DNA of 64,000 nt from Lachnospiraceae bacterium (GCA_910574865.1 CAJTDN010000015.1:1-64000); one strand, 5' to 3'. Counted from the first letter of the stretch, positions 1 through 8,466 are shown. Program-made: numbers and translations. The notes: a model not told the origin generated them from the letters alone.

Positions 1-74
1 AAGTGCTATACTAAAGTTGTAACGGGAGTGGCTAATGGGATATAATCAAAAATACAAAGAAAGAGGTACACATT

Positions 75-359
75 ATGTCACAAAACTACACTCCCGAATT
101 TAAGAAGAAGATTGTCCGCCTCCATGAGGAAGAAGGGCGAACCTACAAGAGCATCACCGCCGAGTATGGCGTATCCAAGGCCAGCATCTCCAAGTGGTGC
201 AGCGAATTCAGCAAAGAATGCCAGACAAACCCTCAAGCCAAAGAAGATTATGACTCCATGAAGGAGAATCTCCGGTTAAAACGGGAGAACGAAGAATTGC
301 GAAAGGAGATTGCATTTTTAAAAAAAGCGGCGGCATTCTTTGCGAAGGAAATCGGTTAG
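75..359 (+). CDS. IS3-family transposase OrfA
   Basis: A 94-residue HTH_Tnp_1/IS3 OrfA protein. Residues 1-50 form a helix-turn-helix (SITAEYGVSKASISKW) that binds the IS ends. Residues 60-94 form a leucine-zipper-like coiled coil for multimerisation. A GAAAGAGG ribosome site precedes the ATG. Near the 3' end the run A320-A326 followed by G is a classic IS3 slippery sequence, and the -1 frame is open from there into OrfB. The protein is therefore probably made both alone and as an OrfAB fusion. OrfA alone usually acts as a DNA-binding modulator. Confidence 0.85.
   Translation: MSQNYTPEFKKKIVRLHEEEGRTYKSITAEYGVSKASISKWCSEFSKECQTNPQAKEDYDSMKENLRLKRENEELRKEIAFLKKAAAFFAKEIG
320..327 (+). promoter_or_regulatory. 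programmed -1 frameshift site
   Basis: A-AAA-AAA-G heptamer in the OrfA reading frame. The -1 frame stays open across the OrfA stop (357-359) and runs into the OrfB integrase domain, as in other IS3-family elements where this slip makes the active transposase. Confidence 0.75.
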
Positions 360-1219
360 AGGCTTACCGGTTCATCGATCAACATCAGGAAGAATTCGGC
401 ATCCGCTGGCTGCTGAGGCGGCTGGGGATCTGCCCGAATGCCTACTATAACTATCGGAAACACCGGAAGGCGGATTACTATGCCCAAAAAGCAGCGGCCA
501 AGAAGCAGATTGAAGAAATCTACCACAGCCACAACGGAGTAGACGGATACCGCAGCATGACGGCCTATCTTGAACGCAGGGGGTACAGCTACAGCCGGAC
601 GACAGTCCATAAATATATGAATACGGAACTGGGCCTGCGTTCCATCGTTCGCCCCAAGAAACCGGGGACAAAGCCCGGGAACCCCCATAAAGTGTTCGAG
701 AACAAACTGAAGCAGGACTTCCATGCGGACAAGCCGAACCAGAAATGGTGCACGGACTTCACATACCTGTTCCTGAAGGACGGGGGTGTCCGGTACAACT
801 GCGCCATCATAGACCTCCATGACCGGAGCGTGGTGGCCAGCATAACGGACCGGCACATCACCAGCGACCTGGCCGTGCGCACCTTGCAGAAAGCGTTGGA
901 TTCCCAGCATCCAGCAAAGGGCGGCCTGATTTTGCACAGCGACCAGGGGAGCCAGTATACATCAAGGGCTTTCATAGAGTTCTGCGAATCCGTCCATGTG
1001 ACCCAGAGCATGAGCAAAGCCGGATACCCGTACGACAATGCGCCGATGGAACGGTACTTCAACACTCTGAAGAACGAATGCACCAAGCTCTATGAATTCC
1101 GAACAGATGAGGAACTGTACCAGACCGTGGAGGAATTCGCTTATGTCACGTACAACCATGTACGCCCGCACAGCTATAACGGCTACCGCACGCCATACCA
1201 GGCACGGACGGCAGCATAA
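326..1219 (+). CDS. IS3-family transposase OrfB (rve/DDE integrase), translated by frameshift
   Basis: Catalytic half of the transposase. An HTH_21 region comes first, then a retroviral-type integrase core with the DDE triad: Asp in TDFTYL, Asp in HSDQGSQYTS, and Glu in PMERYFNTLKNE. The typical C-terminal YNHVRPH box follows. The frame has no good start codon near its beginning (an internal ATG lies at 557), which fits production through the -1 frameshift at 320-327. The whole frame is intact, so the element may still be active. Confidence 0.85.
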   Translation, partial: SGGILCEGNRLEAYRFIDQHQEEFGIRWLLRRLGICPNAYYNYRKHRKADYYAQKAAAKKQIEEIYHSHNGVDGYRSMTAYLERRGYSYSRTTVHKYMNTELGLRSIVRPKKPGTKPGNPHKVFENKLKQDFHADKPNQKWCTDFTYLFLKDGGVRYNCAIIDLHDRSVVASITDRHITSDLAVRTLQKALDSQHPAKGGLILHSDQGSQYTSRAFIEFCESVHVTQSMSKAGYPYDNAPMERYFNTLKNECTKLYEFRTDEELYQTVEEFAYVTYNHVRPHSYNGYRTPYQARTAA

Positions 1220-1405
1220 GGAGCGGCGGGAGCATGCCCCATCATTGGATTGCTTGATCACCCAAAATCGGAGATGGCAGGTTTTGTCAATGGCACGGCC
1301 GCGCAGCGGTGCGAAGCACCATTGGTAAAAGCTGACAGCCCCGATGGACTCCAGGCAACAATCCAATAAATTTTTAGCCACAAATGTTACAAAAATGCTT
1401 GACCA

Positions 1406-2589
1406 CTACATGTCTATCTGCTGGATGAAGCAATGCACATGGATAAGATCGGGATGGTTTCAACGAACCTTGCGGAAAAGATAGCCATGACCGTCACGGA
1501 AGCGCCCTACCGGGTGACAGCGGAGACCATAAGCGGCACTTGTGGACAGAGCATCAGCCATGGCGGGGCATGGAATCTGGTGCAGAAACTGGGGGAGCGG
1601 ATCAGCAAAGAAGAGGAGCTTGCCGTAAAGCAGATGAAAGCCGGACAAGCACAAGGAAAGGAAACCCTGCCCGTACTCTTCGAGGAGATGGACGGGGTAT
1701 GGCTGTCCATGCAGGACAAGAAGCATGGGAAGATGAAGAAACAGGAAATGAAGGTATTCACGATGTATGAAGGATGGGAGGCCGGGAGCAAGAGCCGGGG
1801 CAGGCTGGTGAACAAGACGATGCTTGCCGGCATGGAGAAAAGCAGTGAATTCCACGCAAAGAGGGAGGCGGTGATAGAGAAAAAATATGCGGCGGATGAG
1901 ATTGGGCAGAGGATACTGAACGGAGACGGGGGGAGCTGGATTAAAGAACAGTACGACCCGGAAGCCATCTTCCAACTGGACCGTTACCACATTTATCAGG
2001 AAATCCTGCGCAAGATCGGGGACAAGGGGGCGCAGAAGGAAATAAGGGAGCTGTTTGACGCGGAAAAAATAGATGAGATGCTGGACTATATACGGATTTA
2101 TGCGGACAGCGTTGCAAGCGGTGATGAAACGGACAAGCGAAGCAAAAGGGCGCTTGAACTCCACGCCTATCCAAGCAACAACAAGGAGGGGCTGCTCCCC
2201 TATCAAAAGCGAGGAGTAAAGATACCGGAAGCGCCAGAAGGAATCGAATATAAAAACATGGGGGTACAAGAGAACCAGAACTGTACCGTGGTGACACTGC
2301 GGATGAAGCACCGGAGGATGCGCTGGTCGGTGAACGGGGCGAACAACATGGCGAAGGCACTGTACCGAAAGGAAAACCGGGAGCTCATAGATACAATAGA
2401 GAGGTATACAGACGGGCTGATCTTCCCAATGCAGATGGAGGAAATCATCCAGACGTTGAGTGCGGCGAAAGCCCCCAAAAAGATGGGAAGGGAAATCCAT
2501 ATGTGGATAAGATCAGCCGCCACATGCCGCTGCTGGATGCGATGCAGACGGCATCGAGGAAAGCATTCAGAGCCGCCTTTTGCCATTAA
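1406..2589 (+). pseudogene. ISLre2-type transposase (UPF0236), 5'-truncated and frameshifted
   Basis: The frame opens directly at the IS3 right end (LHVYLLDEA...). Roughly the first quarter of a normal UPF0236 transposase is missing, either lost or upstream of the window. The body is recognisable: the LFEEMDGVWLSMQ motif, then FQLDRYHIYQEI. Near the 3' end the original frame stops making sense. The family ending NPYVDKISRHMPLLDAMQ continues in the +1 frame after the G run at 2485-2487 and ends at a TAA at 2587-2589. One missing G would explain this. The first frame alone would run on to 2605. Inactive by sequence. Confidence 0.8.
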
Positions 2590-2700
2590 AAAACAAAACA
2601 GATAAAATGTGAAATAGTAGCCCTTGAATTGTCAGAAAATTAAGGGAATAGTCAAACATCAAAAAGAAAAGAAAAAGTGCCAACGATTACTTGACACAAA

Positions 2701-2898
2701 CGGCAGTTTGTTGTGGAGTTGAAGATTTGGCGGGGAAATGAGTATAATTTACGCGGTGAAGAGCAGTTGTTTGGTTATTTGGACGCTTATAAACAAGAGA
2801 GGGGTTATTTGCTGGGTTTAATTTTTAATAAAAATAAGAAACCGGGGATACAAGAATTGGAATACAAAGGGAAGAGAATTTTGGAAGTGGTGGTTTAG
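2701..2898 (+). pseudogene. C-terminal remnant of an AAA-ATPase/PD-(D/E)XK nuclease-like protein
   Basis: About 65 codons (QFVVELKIWRG ... GKRILEVVV) match the end of the predicted AAA-ATPase/DUF1703 proteins common in Lachnospiraceae. There the VELKIW strand belongs to the PD-(D/E)XK-like nuclease fold. The ATPase part is missing: a stop lies in frame just upstream at 2692, and the ISLre2 remnant sits immediately 5'. I infer that insertion or deletion at the IS removed the rest. A GTG at 2713 could still start a 61-residue peptide, but nothing suggests function. Confidence 0.6.
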
Positions 2899-2899
2899 C

Positions 2900-3553
2900 A
2901 TGGTGATGCAAAGTCAAAATCAGAATGTGAATTACCAGAAGGAACTGGACAAGCTATTGGAGCGTCTACGCGAGGAACAACGCGTGCCGCGCCTTTTGCT
3001 CCACAGTTGCTGCGCACCGTGCAGCAGCTATGTGTTGGAATATTTATCCCAATATTTTGAAATTACGGTTTATTATTATAACCCGAACCTTTATCCGGAC
3101 ACGGAGTTTGCCAAACGTTCCAAGGAGCAGCAAAGGTTGATTGGAGAAATGGAAGTTCGGCATCCGGTTTCTTTCGTGGAGGGGGCGTTTGACAAGGAAC
3201 GCTTTTACCAGGCGGCATCCGGGTTGGAAGAGGTACCAGAGGGTGGTGAGCGGTGTTTTCGTTGTTACGAACTGCGGCTTTCGGAAGCGGCGAAACTGGC
3301 AAGGGAGGGAGGGTTTGATTATTTTACTACCACTTTGAGCATCAGTCCCTTGAAAAATGCCCGAAAATTGAATGAAATCGGGGAGAAGTTGGCGGCGGAA
3401 CATGGGGTGGCCTACCTCGTTTCGGATTTTAAGAAAAGGGACGGATACCGCCGTTCGGTGGAGTTGTCCAAAGAGTACGGACTGTACCGGCAGGATTATT
3501 GCGGGTGTGAATTTTCCTGGCGGGAGAGGGACGGGAGGGCAAAAGAGCGATAG
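2900..3553 (+). CDS. queH: epoxyqueuosine reductase QueH
   Basis: 217-residue protein of the QueH (former DUF208) family. QueH catalyses the last step of queuosine synthesis in tRNA, reducing epoxyqueuosine to queuosine, and replaces the unrelated QueG. Visible hallmarks are HSCCAPCSS near residue 36, a second pair in RCFRCYELRL, the ITTTLSISPLKN-type segment, and a C-terminal DYCGCEFS. The clustered cysteines hold an Fe-S cluster and an extra metal in characterised members. The start is ATG 2900 or 2906; a GGAAGTGGTGG stretch lies just upstream. The gene follows the IS debris and converges on the DUF362 gene. Confidence 0.9.
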   Translation: MVMQSQNQNVNYQKELDKLLERLREEQRVPRLLLHSCCAPCSSYVLEYLSQYFEITVYYYNPNLYPDTEFAKRSKEQQRLIGEMEVRHPVSFVEGAFDKERFYQAASGLEEVPEGGERCFRCYELRLSEAAKLAREGGFDYFTTTLSISPLKNARKLNEIGEKLAAEHGVAYLVSDFKKRDGYRRSVELSKEYGLYRQDYCGCEFSWRERDGRAKER

Positions 3554-3582
3554 GACACCTTCCCGTCATTTTTCCGTCATGG

Positions 3583-4677
3583 TCATTGCCAGTTCTTTTC
3601 TAAAAACTGGATGATGTCCAATGCTTTTGGCGGGCAGCCGGGCAGGTGGCGGGAACAGTTCTTCGTGCAGGAACCGACGCCAATTTGACCGGCAGAATCC
3701 TTCCATCCTTGCCCGATGCAGACTCGCTCTTGTTTTCCATGCGTGTTTCCCCGCTCGTCAAGACGTTCCAGCGCGTAGACGAGGGAGCCGTAGCAGGCAC
3801 TGCAGGCATCGCGGGCATCCGTGTATTTTTCCAATTTACGGACGCGTTCGGTCGCCTTCTTGTTCGTTTGGCCGCCAATCGGCTGGTTCAGCATGACGAT
3901 TCGCGCGTTGGCCGTGTTTGTGTTTCCGATGCCCAGTTGTTCGGCGATACGAATGTAAGGCACGTCATCAACGGCATACCCGATGCTTTCGCACACGTAT
4001 GCGTCGCAAAGAACCGGATCCAGGCAGGCGAAAATCCGATTCATGACGACGGGATTTCCTCCCTCTTCAAAGTTTAAGTCCCCGCAAATGTTGTCAACCA
4101 AGACGAGCCCGTGGGGAATCACGGTATTTAAGTGCGCGATGGGCTTGTGCAGTCCCATCGTATGGAAGCGGCGTTTTTCATTGTTTGGAATCACCCCTTT
4201 GGCATTTTTCAACGCGCAAGTGACGAGTGTTTGGCAGTGTCCTTTTAAAACGGGCATGTTAATGAGAAAATCCGTATTTTTGACTTCGCTGCACAAGTGC
4301 AGGGTCATGCCGGCACCGTCGCATGGATAGGAAGAGTCCTTTTGCAGGTCGTAAAACGGAACCTGGTATTTTCTGCATATGGAAGCAACTCCGGAAGTCT
4401 CGAAGGCACGGGACGTCCTGGCACCGACCCAGGAACCCTCCATGACCTTTACATTTGGAAAGTCGTGGCTTTTCAGGTAAAGCAACACTCCTTCTACCAG
4501 TTCGGGGTGCGTGACCGCCCCGTTCGACGCGTCGTCGTCCAATATCAGGTTGGGTTTTAGCGCGACTCGTTTCTCCTTGTCGCCAATGAGTTCGTCCAGG
4601 TGGATTGCTTCTAAAAGCTTGATGGTCATTTGAACGTAATCCGTTCCATGAATCATTACGATTTCTTCTTTTTTCAT
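3583..4677 (-). CDS. DUF362 domain-containing protein
   Basis: 364 residues from an ATG with a good AAGGAGAAACC ribosome site. The upstream extension to 4731 is not needed. The DUF362 fold is recognisable: KPNLILDDDA near the N-terminus, GSWVGARTSRAFETSG, a GHCQTLVTCALKNAKGVIP stretch, and DNICGDLNFEEGGNP. The C-terminus is cysteine-rich (CSACYGSL, GSCTKNCSRHLPGCPP), suggesting a metal or Fe-S site. Family members often appear beside redox or cofactor genes, but the reaction is unknown. The gene runs towards queH and away from a dead AraC regulator. Confidence 0.8.
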   Translation of the reverse strand: MKKEEIVMIHGTDYVQMTIKLLEAIHLDELIGDKEKRVALKPNLILDDDASNGAVTHPELVEGVLLYLKSHDFPNVKVMEGSWVGARTSRAFETSGVASICRKYQVPFYDLQKDSSYPCDGAGMTLHLCSEVKNTDFLINMPVLKGHCQTLVTCALKNAKGVIPNNEKRRFHTMGLHKPIAHLNTVIPHGLVLVDNICGDLNFEEGGNPVVMNRIFACLDPVLCDAYVCESIGYAVDDVPYIRIAEQLGIGNTNTANARIVMLNQPIGGQTNKKATERVRKLEKYTDARDACSACYGSLVYALERLDERGNTHGKQERVCIGQGWKDSAGQIGVGSCTKNCSRHLPGCPPKALDIIQFLEKNWQ

Positions 4678-4703
4678 GGTGGTTTCTCCTTGTTTTTGGC
4701 GTT

Positions 4704-5147
4704 TCACGGTAAAGAAAGGCTTATTCCACAAACGTGATGGGAATATTTTTTGCTATCGTGCCGTTTCAGTTCATGGATGGTTTCCAGGAAAAACGCTTCC
4801 AGGATATCGGGAAAATTCTGTATGTTGTCTTCCATTGCCAGTCTTTAAAAAAATTCATTCTTTAAATCATGGACCAACGCGCCGGGAAGTCTCATGCCGG
4901 CGGCCAGTTCGACGCAAAGGGAGCATAGGTATACAAGGTTGAACTTGTATATTTCCACGTCCCCGGTCTGGAGATGGGGAAAGGTGGATTGTGAGTGGGA
5001 ATTTAGGAACTTGTCGGTTAGAAACCCAAAATCCCGTTGCAGGATGGCGCCCCCCAGGGTACGCCGAAGTTCGTTGACAAGGGAATGGTAGTCAATCTCG
5101 CGTGTCGTCCGATGTGCCTGGTAGATGAGCTCTTCGCCTTGTCTCAT
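4704..5147 (-). pseudogene. broken AraC-family regulator (HTH domain lost)
   Basis: A 100-codon frame (MRQGEELIYQAHRTTREIDY...) ends at an in-frame TAA after KNEFF. The same frame then continues with plausible protein (RLAMEDNIQNFPDILEAFFLE...KKYSHHV) to a TGA at 4704-4706. The segment VYLCSLCVELAAGMRLPGAL resembles the helical linker domain of Lachnospiraceae AraC regulators (compare residues ~180-290 of the gene at 16063). The DNA-binding HTH that should follow is absent. This looks like a truncated regulator with a stop mutation. Confidence 0.55.
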
Positions 5148-5265
5148 TTATGGAAAATTCCTTTCTCGGTTATTTGCTTTCTATGGTTCCCTTTATTTTA
5201 TAACATAAAACATTTGAAAAAACAACAAATAAACATGTTTGCATGGGTTTTTCTGATAAAATAGG

Positions 5266-5316
5266 ATTAGTGCCAGGTGTACAGAATGCGTGTTGCCCTC
5301 CATATGCTGGCGCTAA
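5266..5316. repeat. miniature palindromic repeat (fused inverted termini)
   Basis: The left half (ATTAGTGCCAGGTGTACAG) and the right half (GTGTTGCCCTCC then CTGGCGCTAA) match the two ends of the 27803-28107 element with the middle deleted. AGTGCCAG pairs with CTGGCGCT (one G-T wobble). The large copy instead has AGCGTCGG with CCGACGCT, so the changes are paired. Confidence 0.6.
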
Positions 5317-5344
5317 ATTCTGGATGTCCGTCCGGCATTCGGAC

Positions 5345-5710
5345 ATGACGAGTCATGAATTGACGCGGCTGCTTGAAGATGACATGCCGGACAAAGCTTA
5401 CGCGGCGATGGGATTTTCCAAGGAAGAACCATATACTTTGGAACAATTGAAAGCGGAGAAAGAGAAGGCGGCCCATTCGGTCCTGGCGGGATTTGAGGAG
5501 TACGCGGTGACGAAGGACGCTTATATAAAGCTCAAAAGTTTGTTCCGGCTGATGCCGAAAGAACAAAGGGAACAAATGGAGGCGGGATTGAAACAGATGT
5601 TGCGAACGACGGGGGCGAAGGAAATTTGCTCGGGGACGGTTCTGGCATTCGTGGAGAACCTGTCAATTGAGGAAGGGCAGAAGAACATGTTGCTTGGCAT
5701 GATAGGGTAA
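5345..5710 (+). CDS. hypothetical protein
   Basis: Not recognised. About 121 residues from ATG 5345; the open frame extends back to 5243 through the palindromic repeat, so that upstream part is probably not protein. The body (residues ~20-121) is charged and helix-rich: EQLKAEKEKAAHSVLAGF, then YIKLKSLFRLMPKEQREQ. No membrane segment or signal peptide is seen. No clear ribosome site precedes the chosen start; ATG 5322 is an alternative. The gene stands alone just before the lacI promoter and could be a fragment of a larger protein. Confidence 0.45.
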   Translation: MTSHELTRLLEDDMPDKAYAAMGFSKEEPYTLEQLKAEKEKAAHSVLAGFEEYAVTKDAYIKLKSLFRLMPKEQREQMEAGLKQMLRTTGAKEICSGTVLAFVENLSIEEGQKNMLLGMIG

Positions 5711-5764
5711 GGAGAGGAAAAACCTTCCGGGAAGGGGGAAGGAGAAATTTGGTGGTGATTCATA

Positions 5765-5793
5765 TTGAGAAATGCCTTCGTCGATGATATAAT
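5765..5793 (+). promoter_or_regulatory. promoter of the LacI-family regulator gene
   Basis: TTGAGA, 17 bases, TATAAT. A dyad TGATAT-N7-ATATCA (5785-5803) overlaps the -10 and start point and could be a regulator site. Confidence 0.65.
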
Positions 5794-5827
5794 TACCATA
5801 TCATGCGAGGAAGAAGGTGGAGCGAAG

Positions 5828-6805
5828 GTGGCGAGTATCAGGGAAGTGGCAAAATTGGCACAGGTGGCTCCAAGCACGGTGTCAAGAGCCTTGAATGGTA
5901 GCGGCTACGTGGCGGAAGAGACGAAGGAAAAGATAAGGGAAGCGGTGGACGAGTTGGACTACGTGCCCAATCAGTGGATTCGTAATCTGTATCAGCAGAA
6001 GACGGGTATCATCGGGGTGATGACTCCGGAAATCATTCACCCGTATTTTTCATCCCTTTGGAGCTTCCTGGAACTTGAACTTCATAAATATGGATATAAC
6101 ATGATGCTCTGCAACACGTCCGGGAAGAAAGAGATAGAAAGAGAATATCTGGATACCTTGGAGAGAAACTTGTTTGACGGAATGATCATCGGCGCGGCAT
6201 TTTTACCGGACAAGTATTATAAAAAGATACAAAAGCCAATCATATCTTTGGACAGAATCATATCGGGGGTACCCCTCGTGACGTCGGATCATGTCCGGGG
6301 AGGGGATATCGCGGCACGGAAATTGTTGGAAAAGGGCTGTAAAAGGCTCTTGAACTTAAGCGATCCAAATGAAAAGATGGTCGCTTCATCCCGCAGTGGG
6401 GAAAGTATCATACGGGTGATGGAAGAGAACGGGGCGGAGGTGGTTACGGAGAGTTTCTTGTGGATTGACGTCATTCATTATTCGAGAAGCATTCGACGGG
6501 CAAGGGAAATTTTAAAGGCGCATCCGAATCTTGACGGAATCGTGGCGAACGATTTATGTGCATCCGCCTTTTTGAAGATTGCCGGAGAGATGGGGATTTC
6601 CGTTCCACGGGATTTAAAAATCATCGCTTATGACGGAACCTATATTACGGACTTTAACTTTAAGACGATTGCGGCGATTCAGCAAGACGTTGCCTTGATT
6701 GCCAAAGAAGCCGTCAGGGTCTTAATCAAACTCATTAACCGGCAGCCATTGGAGAATGACGAGATATATGTGCCGGTACATTACAAGGGTGGTGACACCG
6801 TTTAG
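5828..6805 (+). CDS. LacI/GalR-family transcriptional regulator
   Basis: 325 residues from a GTG start. The promoter at 5765-5793 rules out the longer frame beginning at 5765, and AAGGTGG precedes the GTG. The N-terminus has the LacI headpiece (SIREVAKLAQVAPSTVSRALNG) and a hinge helix (VPNQWIRNL). Residues 60-325 form the sugar-binding periplasmic-type domain (GIIGVMTPEI at the start, GVPLVTSDHVRGG mid-domain, PRDLKIIAYDG near the end). It lies directly upstream of an ABC sugar operon whose leader has three copies of a palindrome, so it very probably controls that operon in response to an alpha-glucoside. Confidence 0.9.
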   Translation: MASIREVAKLAQVAPSTVSRALNGSGYVAEETKEKIREAVDELDYVPNQWIRNLYQQKTGIIGVMTPEIIHPYFSSLWSFLELELHKYGYNMMLCNTSGKKEIEREYLDTLERNLFDGMIIGAAFLPDKYYKKIQKPIISLDRIISGVPLVTSDHVRGGDIAARKLLEKGCKRLLNLSDPNEKMVASSRSGESIIRVMEENGAEVVTESFLWIDVIHYSRSIRRAREILKAHPNLDGIVANDLCASAFLKIAGEMGISVPRDLKIIAYDGTYITDFNFKTIAAIQQDVALIAKEAVRVLIKLINRQPLENDEIYVPVHYKGGDTV

Positions 6806-6823
6806 CAGGAGGAGGGTTGGCAG

Positions 6824-6880
6824 ACGGGTCGTAACCGTGTGAAAGTGGAATTGCTTTCACACGGTTACGACCCGTTTTTG
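6824..6880 (+). terminator. rho-independent terminator after lacI-type gene
   Basis: A perfect 22-bp stem (6824-6845 with 6854-6875) with an 8-base loop, followed by TTTTTG. It separates the regulator gene from the ABC operon. Confidence 0.9.
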
Positions 6881-6971
6881 TCATTGTGCAACAAAATTTT
6901 GCGATTGTGCAACAAAAAGAAAATGGAAATTTGTGAAAAGTGCTGATTATGGTAAAATGTATGAAAAACTA

Positions 6972-7000
6972 TTGAAAAGAAACGGAGTAAGTAGTATATT
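6972..7000 (+). promoter_or_regulatory. promoter of the sugar ABC operon
   Basis: TTGAAA, 17-base spacer, TATATT. Predicted start near 7007, right at the first palindromic operator. Confidence 0.7.
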
Positions 7001-7005
7001 AATCG

Positions 7006-7134
7006 CATGGAACAGTTCCACAAAGAAGGGACAAGAAAAAACAGGCATGGAACAGTTTCATGAAGAGGGATGATGGGCAAGACATCATTTTTTTTACTCA
7101 AGAATGGAACAGTTCCACAAAAAAGGAGGAGAAT
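7006..7134 (+). promoter_or_regulatory. three operator-like repeats in the ABC operon leader
   Basis: The 13-bp palindrome TGGAACAGTTCCA occurs at 7008-7020 and 7105-7117, and once with one change (TTTCA) at 7048-7060. The first overlaps the predicted transcription start, as expected for a LacI-type repressor site. Each copy sits in a longer repeat, an ATG followed by GAACAGTTCCACAAA and a purine-rich GAAGGG/GAGGGA/GGAGG, so each could also open a tiny MEQFH peptide. The third copy supplies the ribosome site of the binding-protein gene. Confidence 0.65.
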
Positions 7135-7135
7135 C

Positions 7136-8455
7136 ATGAAAGCAAAAAAAGTAGTTGCACTTGGGCTCGCCATGATGATGGCGGCAATGACGGTGACGGG
7201 ATGCGGCGGTGGAGGCGACAACGGCCAGAAGCAGACGGAGATTACGATTTATCAGAGCAAGATTGAGGCGAACGAGGGCTATAAGAAGGCGATTGAGGCA
7301 TACGAGGCCACGCACCCGGACGTAAAGATTAATCTGGAGGCGGTGACGGGAAATGATTTTACGGCATCGTTAAAGGCGAAGATGCAGTCCGATCCACCGA
7401 CGATTTTCTCCGTAGGCGGATTTCAGGATTTGAAGGATTATGGTGACATCCTGGAGGACGTTTCTGATTTGGAAGCGCTTGAGCATGCGTTGGACGGGAC
7501 GAAAGACATGTTTACGAAAGACGGAAAGGTGCTGGCGGTTCCGTTGTATATGGAAGGGTATGGATTTGTCGTGAACCGGCAGATGTTCGAGGACGCGGGC
7601 GTGGATTTTGATTCCATGATGACGTTTGACGGGATGAAGGCCGGATTTGACACGTTGCAGAAGAAAATCGAAAGCGGCGAGATGGAAGAGAAATATCCGA
7701 ACCTGGAAGCGGTGATGGAATATCCCACGAAGGAGTTGTGGATTGCGGGCGATCATGACGCGAACGTGGCGTTGGCCCACGACTTTGCAAGTGCGCAAGA
7801 GGCGTATGTTGCAGAAACGCTTCCGGGAAAGGGATTTGAAGACTATAAAACCATGGTGGATTTTCAGGCAAGTTATACGACGAATGCCGACAGTACGGCG
7901 AATCTGAATTCCGTGGATTACACGACTTCGTTGGAAGGCGGACTTGCGATTGAGCGTGTGGCCGCCATTAAACAAGGCAACTGGGTCGCGCCGGCGGTGG
8001 AGACCACGGATCCGGAGGTGCTTAAGAAACTGGACTTGCTGCCGTATTCCGTGCCAGGTTTTTCAGAGGGCAAATATTTCGTAGGCGTTTCCGGGTACTG
8101 GGCGATTAACAGTAAGGCGTCCGAAGAACAGAAAAAGGCGGCAAGAGATTTTATCAATTGGATGTACACGGATCCGGAAGGACAGAAAATTGTCGTGGAA
8201 GATTGCAAGTTCGTTCCGCCATATGATAATTTCGAGGGTCTGGAGGCAAGCGATCCGCTTTCGCAGAGAATCATGACGGCCAATGAGAATGGCAATACGA
8301 TGGATGGTTGGGTATACAGCGGGGCGCCGAATACATGGGGACAGCAGGCGGCAGGCGTCGAGGTTCAAAAATACTTGGCGGGTCAGGCGACCTGGGAGGA
8401 AGTGACGCAGAGTTGTATCGACCAGTGGGAAACGATGAGGAAGGCACAGCAATAG
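7136..8455 (+). CDS. ABC transporter sugar-binding lipoprotein
   Basis: 439 residues. The start is set by AAAAGGAGGAG six bases before ATG 7136. A lipoprotein signal peptide ends in the lipobox TVTGC with Cys23, so the protein is anchored outside the membrane. The rest is a family 1 extracellular solute-binding protein of the CUT1 (MalE-like) class: EITIYQSKIEANEGYKKAI, then YGFVVNRQMFEDAGVD and a C-terminal FINWMYTDPEGQ segment. It should deliver an oligosaccharide to the two permeases encoded next, and the GH13 enzyme at the operon end suggests an alpha-glucoside. Confidence 0.92.
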   Translation: MKAKKVVALGLAMMMAAMTVTGCGGGGDNGQKQTEITIYQSKIEANEGYKKAIEAYEATHPDVKINLEAVTGNDFTASLKAKMQSDPPTIFSVGGFQDLKDYGDILEDVSDLEALEHALDGTKDMFTKDGKVLAVPLYMEGYGFVVNRQMFEDAGVDFDSMMTFDGMKAGFDTLQKKIESGEMEEKYPNLEAVMEYPTKELWIAGDHDANVALAHDFASAQEAYVAETLPGKGFEDYKTMVDFQASYTTNADSTANLNSVDYTTSLEGGLAIERVAAIKQGNWVAPAVETTDPEVLKKLDLLPYSVPGFSEGKYFVGVSGYWAINSKASEEQKKAARDFINWMYTDPEGQKIVVEDCKFVPPYDNFEGLEASDPLSQRIMTANENGNTMDGWVYSGAPNTWGQQAAGVEVQKYLAGQATWEEVTQSCIDQWETMRKAQQ

Positions 8456-8466
8456 TTATGAAAGCG

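Larger units (their letters stand above)
4..1405 (+). mobile_element. IS3-family insertion sequence
   Basis: The ends begin TG and end CA. Both carry the same inner block, GTAAC, four bases, then GTGGCTAA: at 19-35 on the left, and in reverse complement at about 1374-1390 on the right. Between them lie orfA and orfB in the IS3 arrangement. The three bases flanking each end (aag, cta) do not match, so no target duplication is visible. The right end drops straight into the middle of an ISLre2 transposase reading frame, so this IS probably inserted into that element and its missing 5' half may lie upstream of the window. End positions are approximate. Confidence 0.75.

Noticed and set aside
356-937. 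Long minus-strand frames opposite the IS3 transposase and other GC-rich genes
   Set aside because: They are shadows of well-supported genes on the other strand, with no ribosome sites or recognisable domains.
1-1408. Target-site duplication around the IS3 element
   Set aside because: Three-base flanks aag and cta differ, so no duplication can be claimed.
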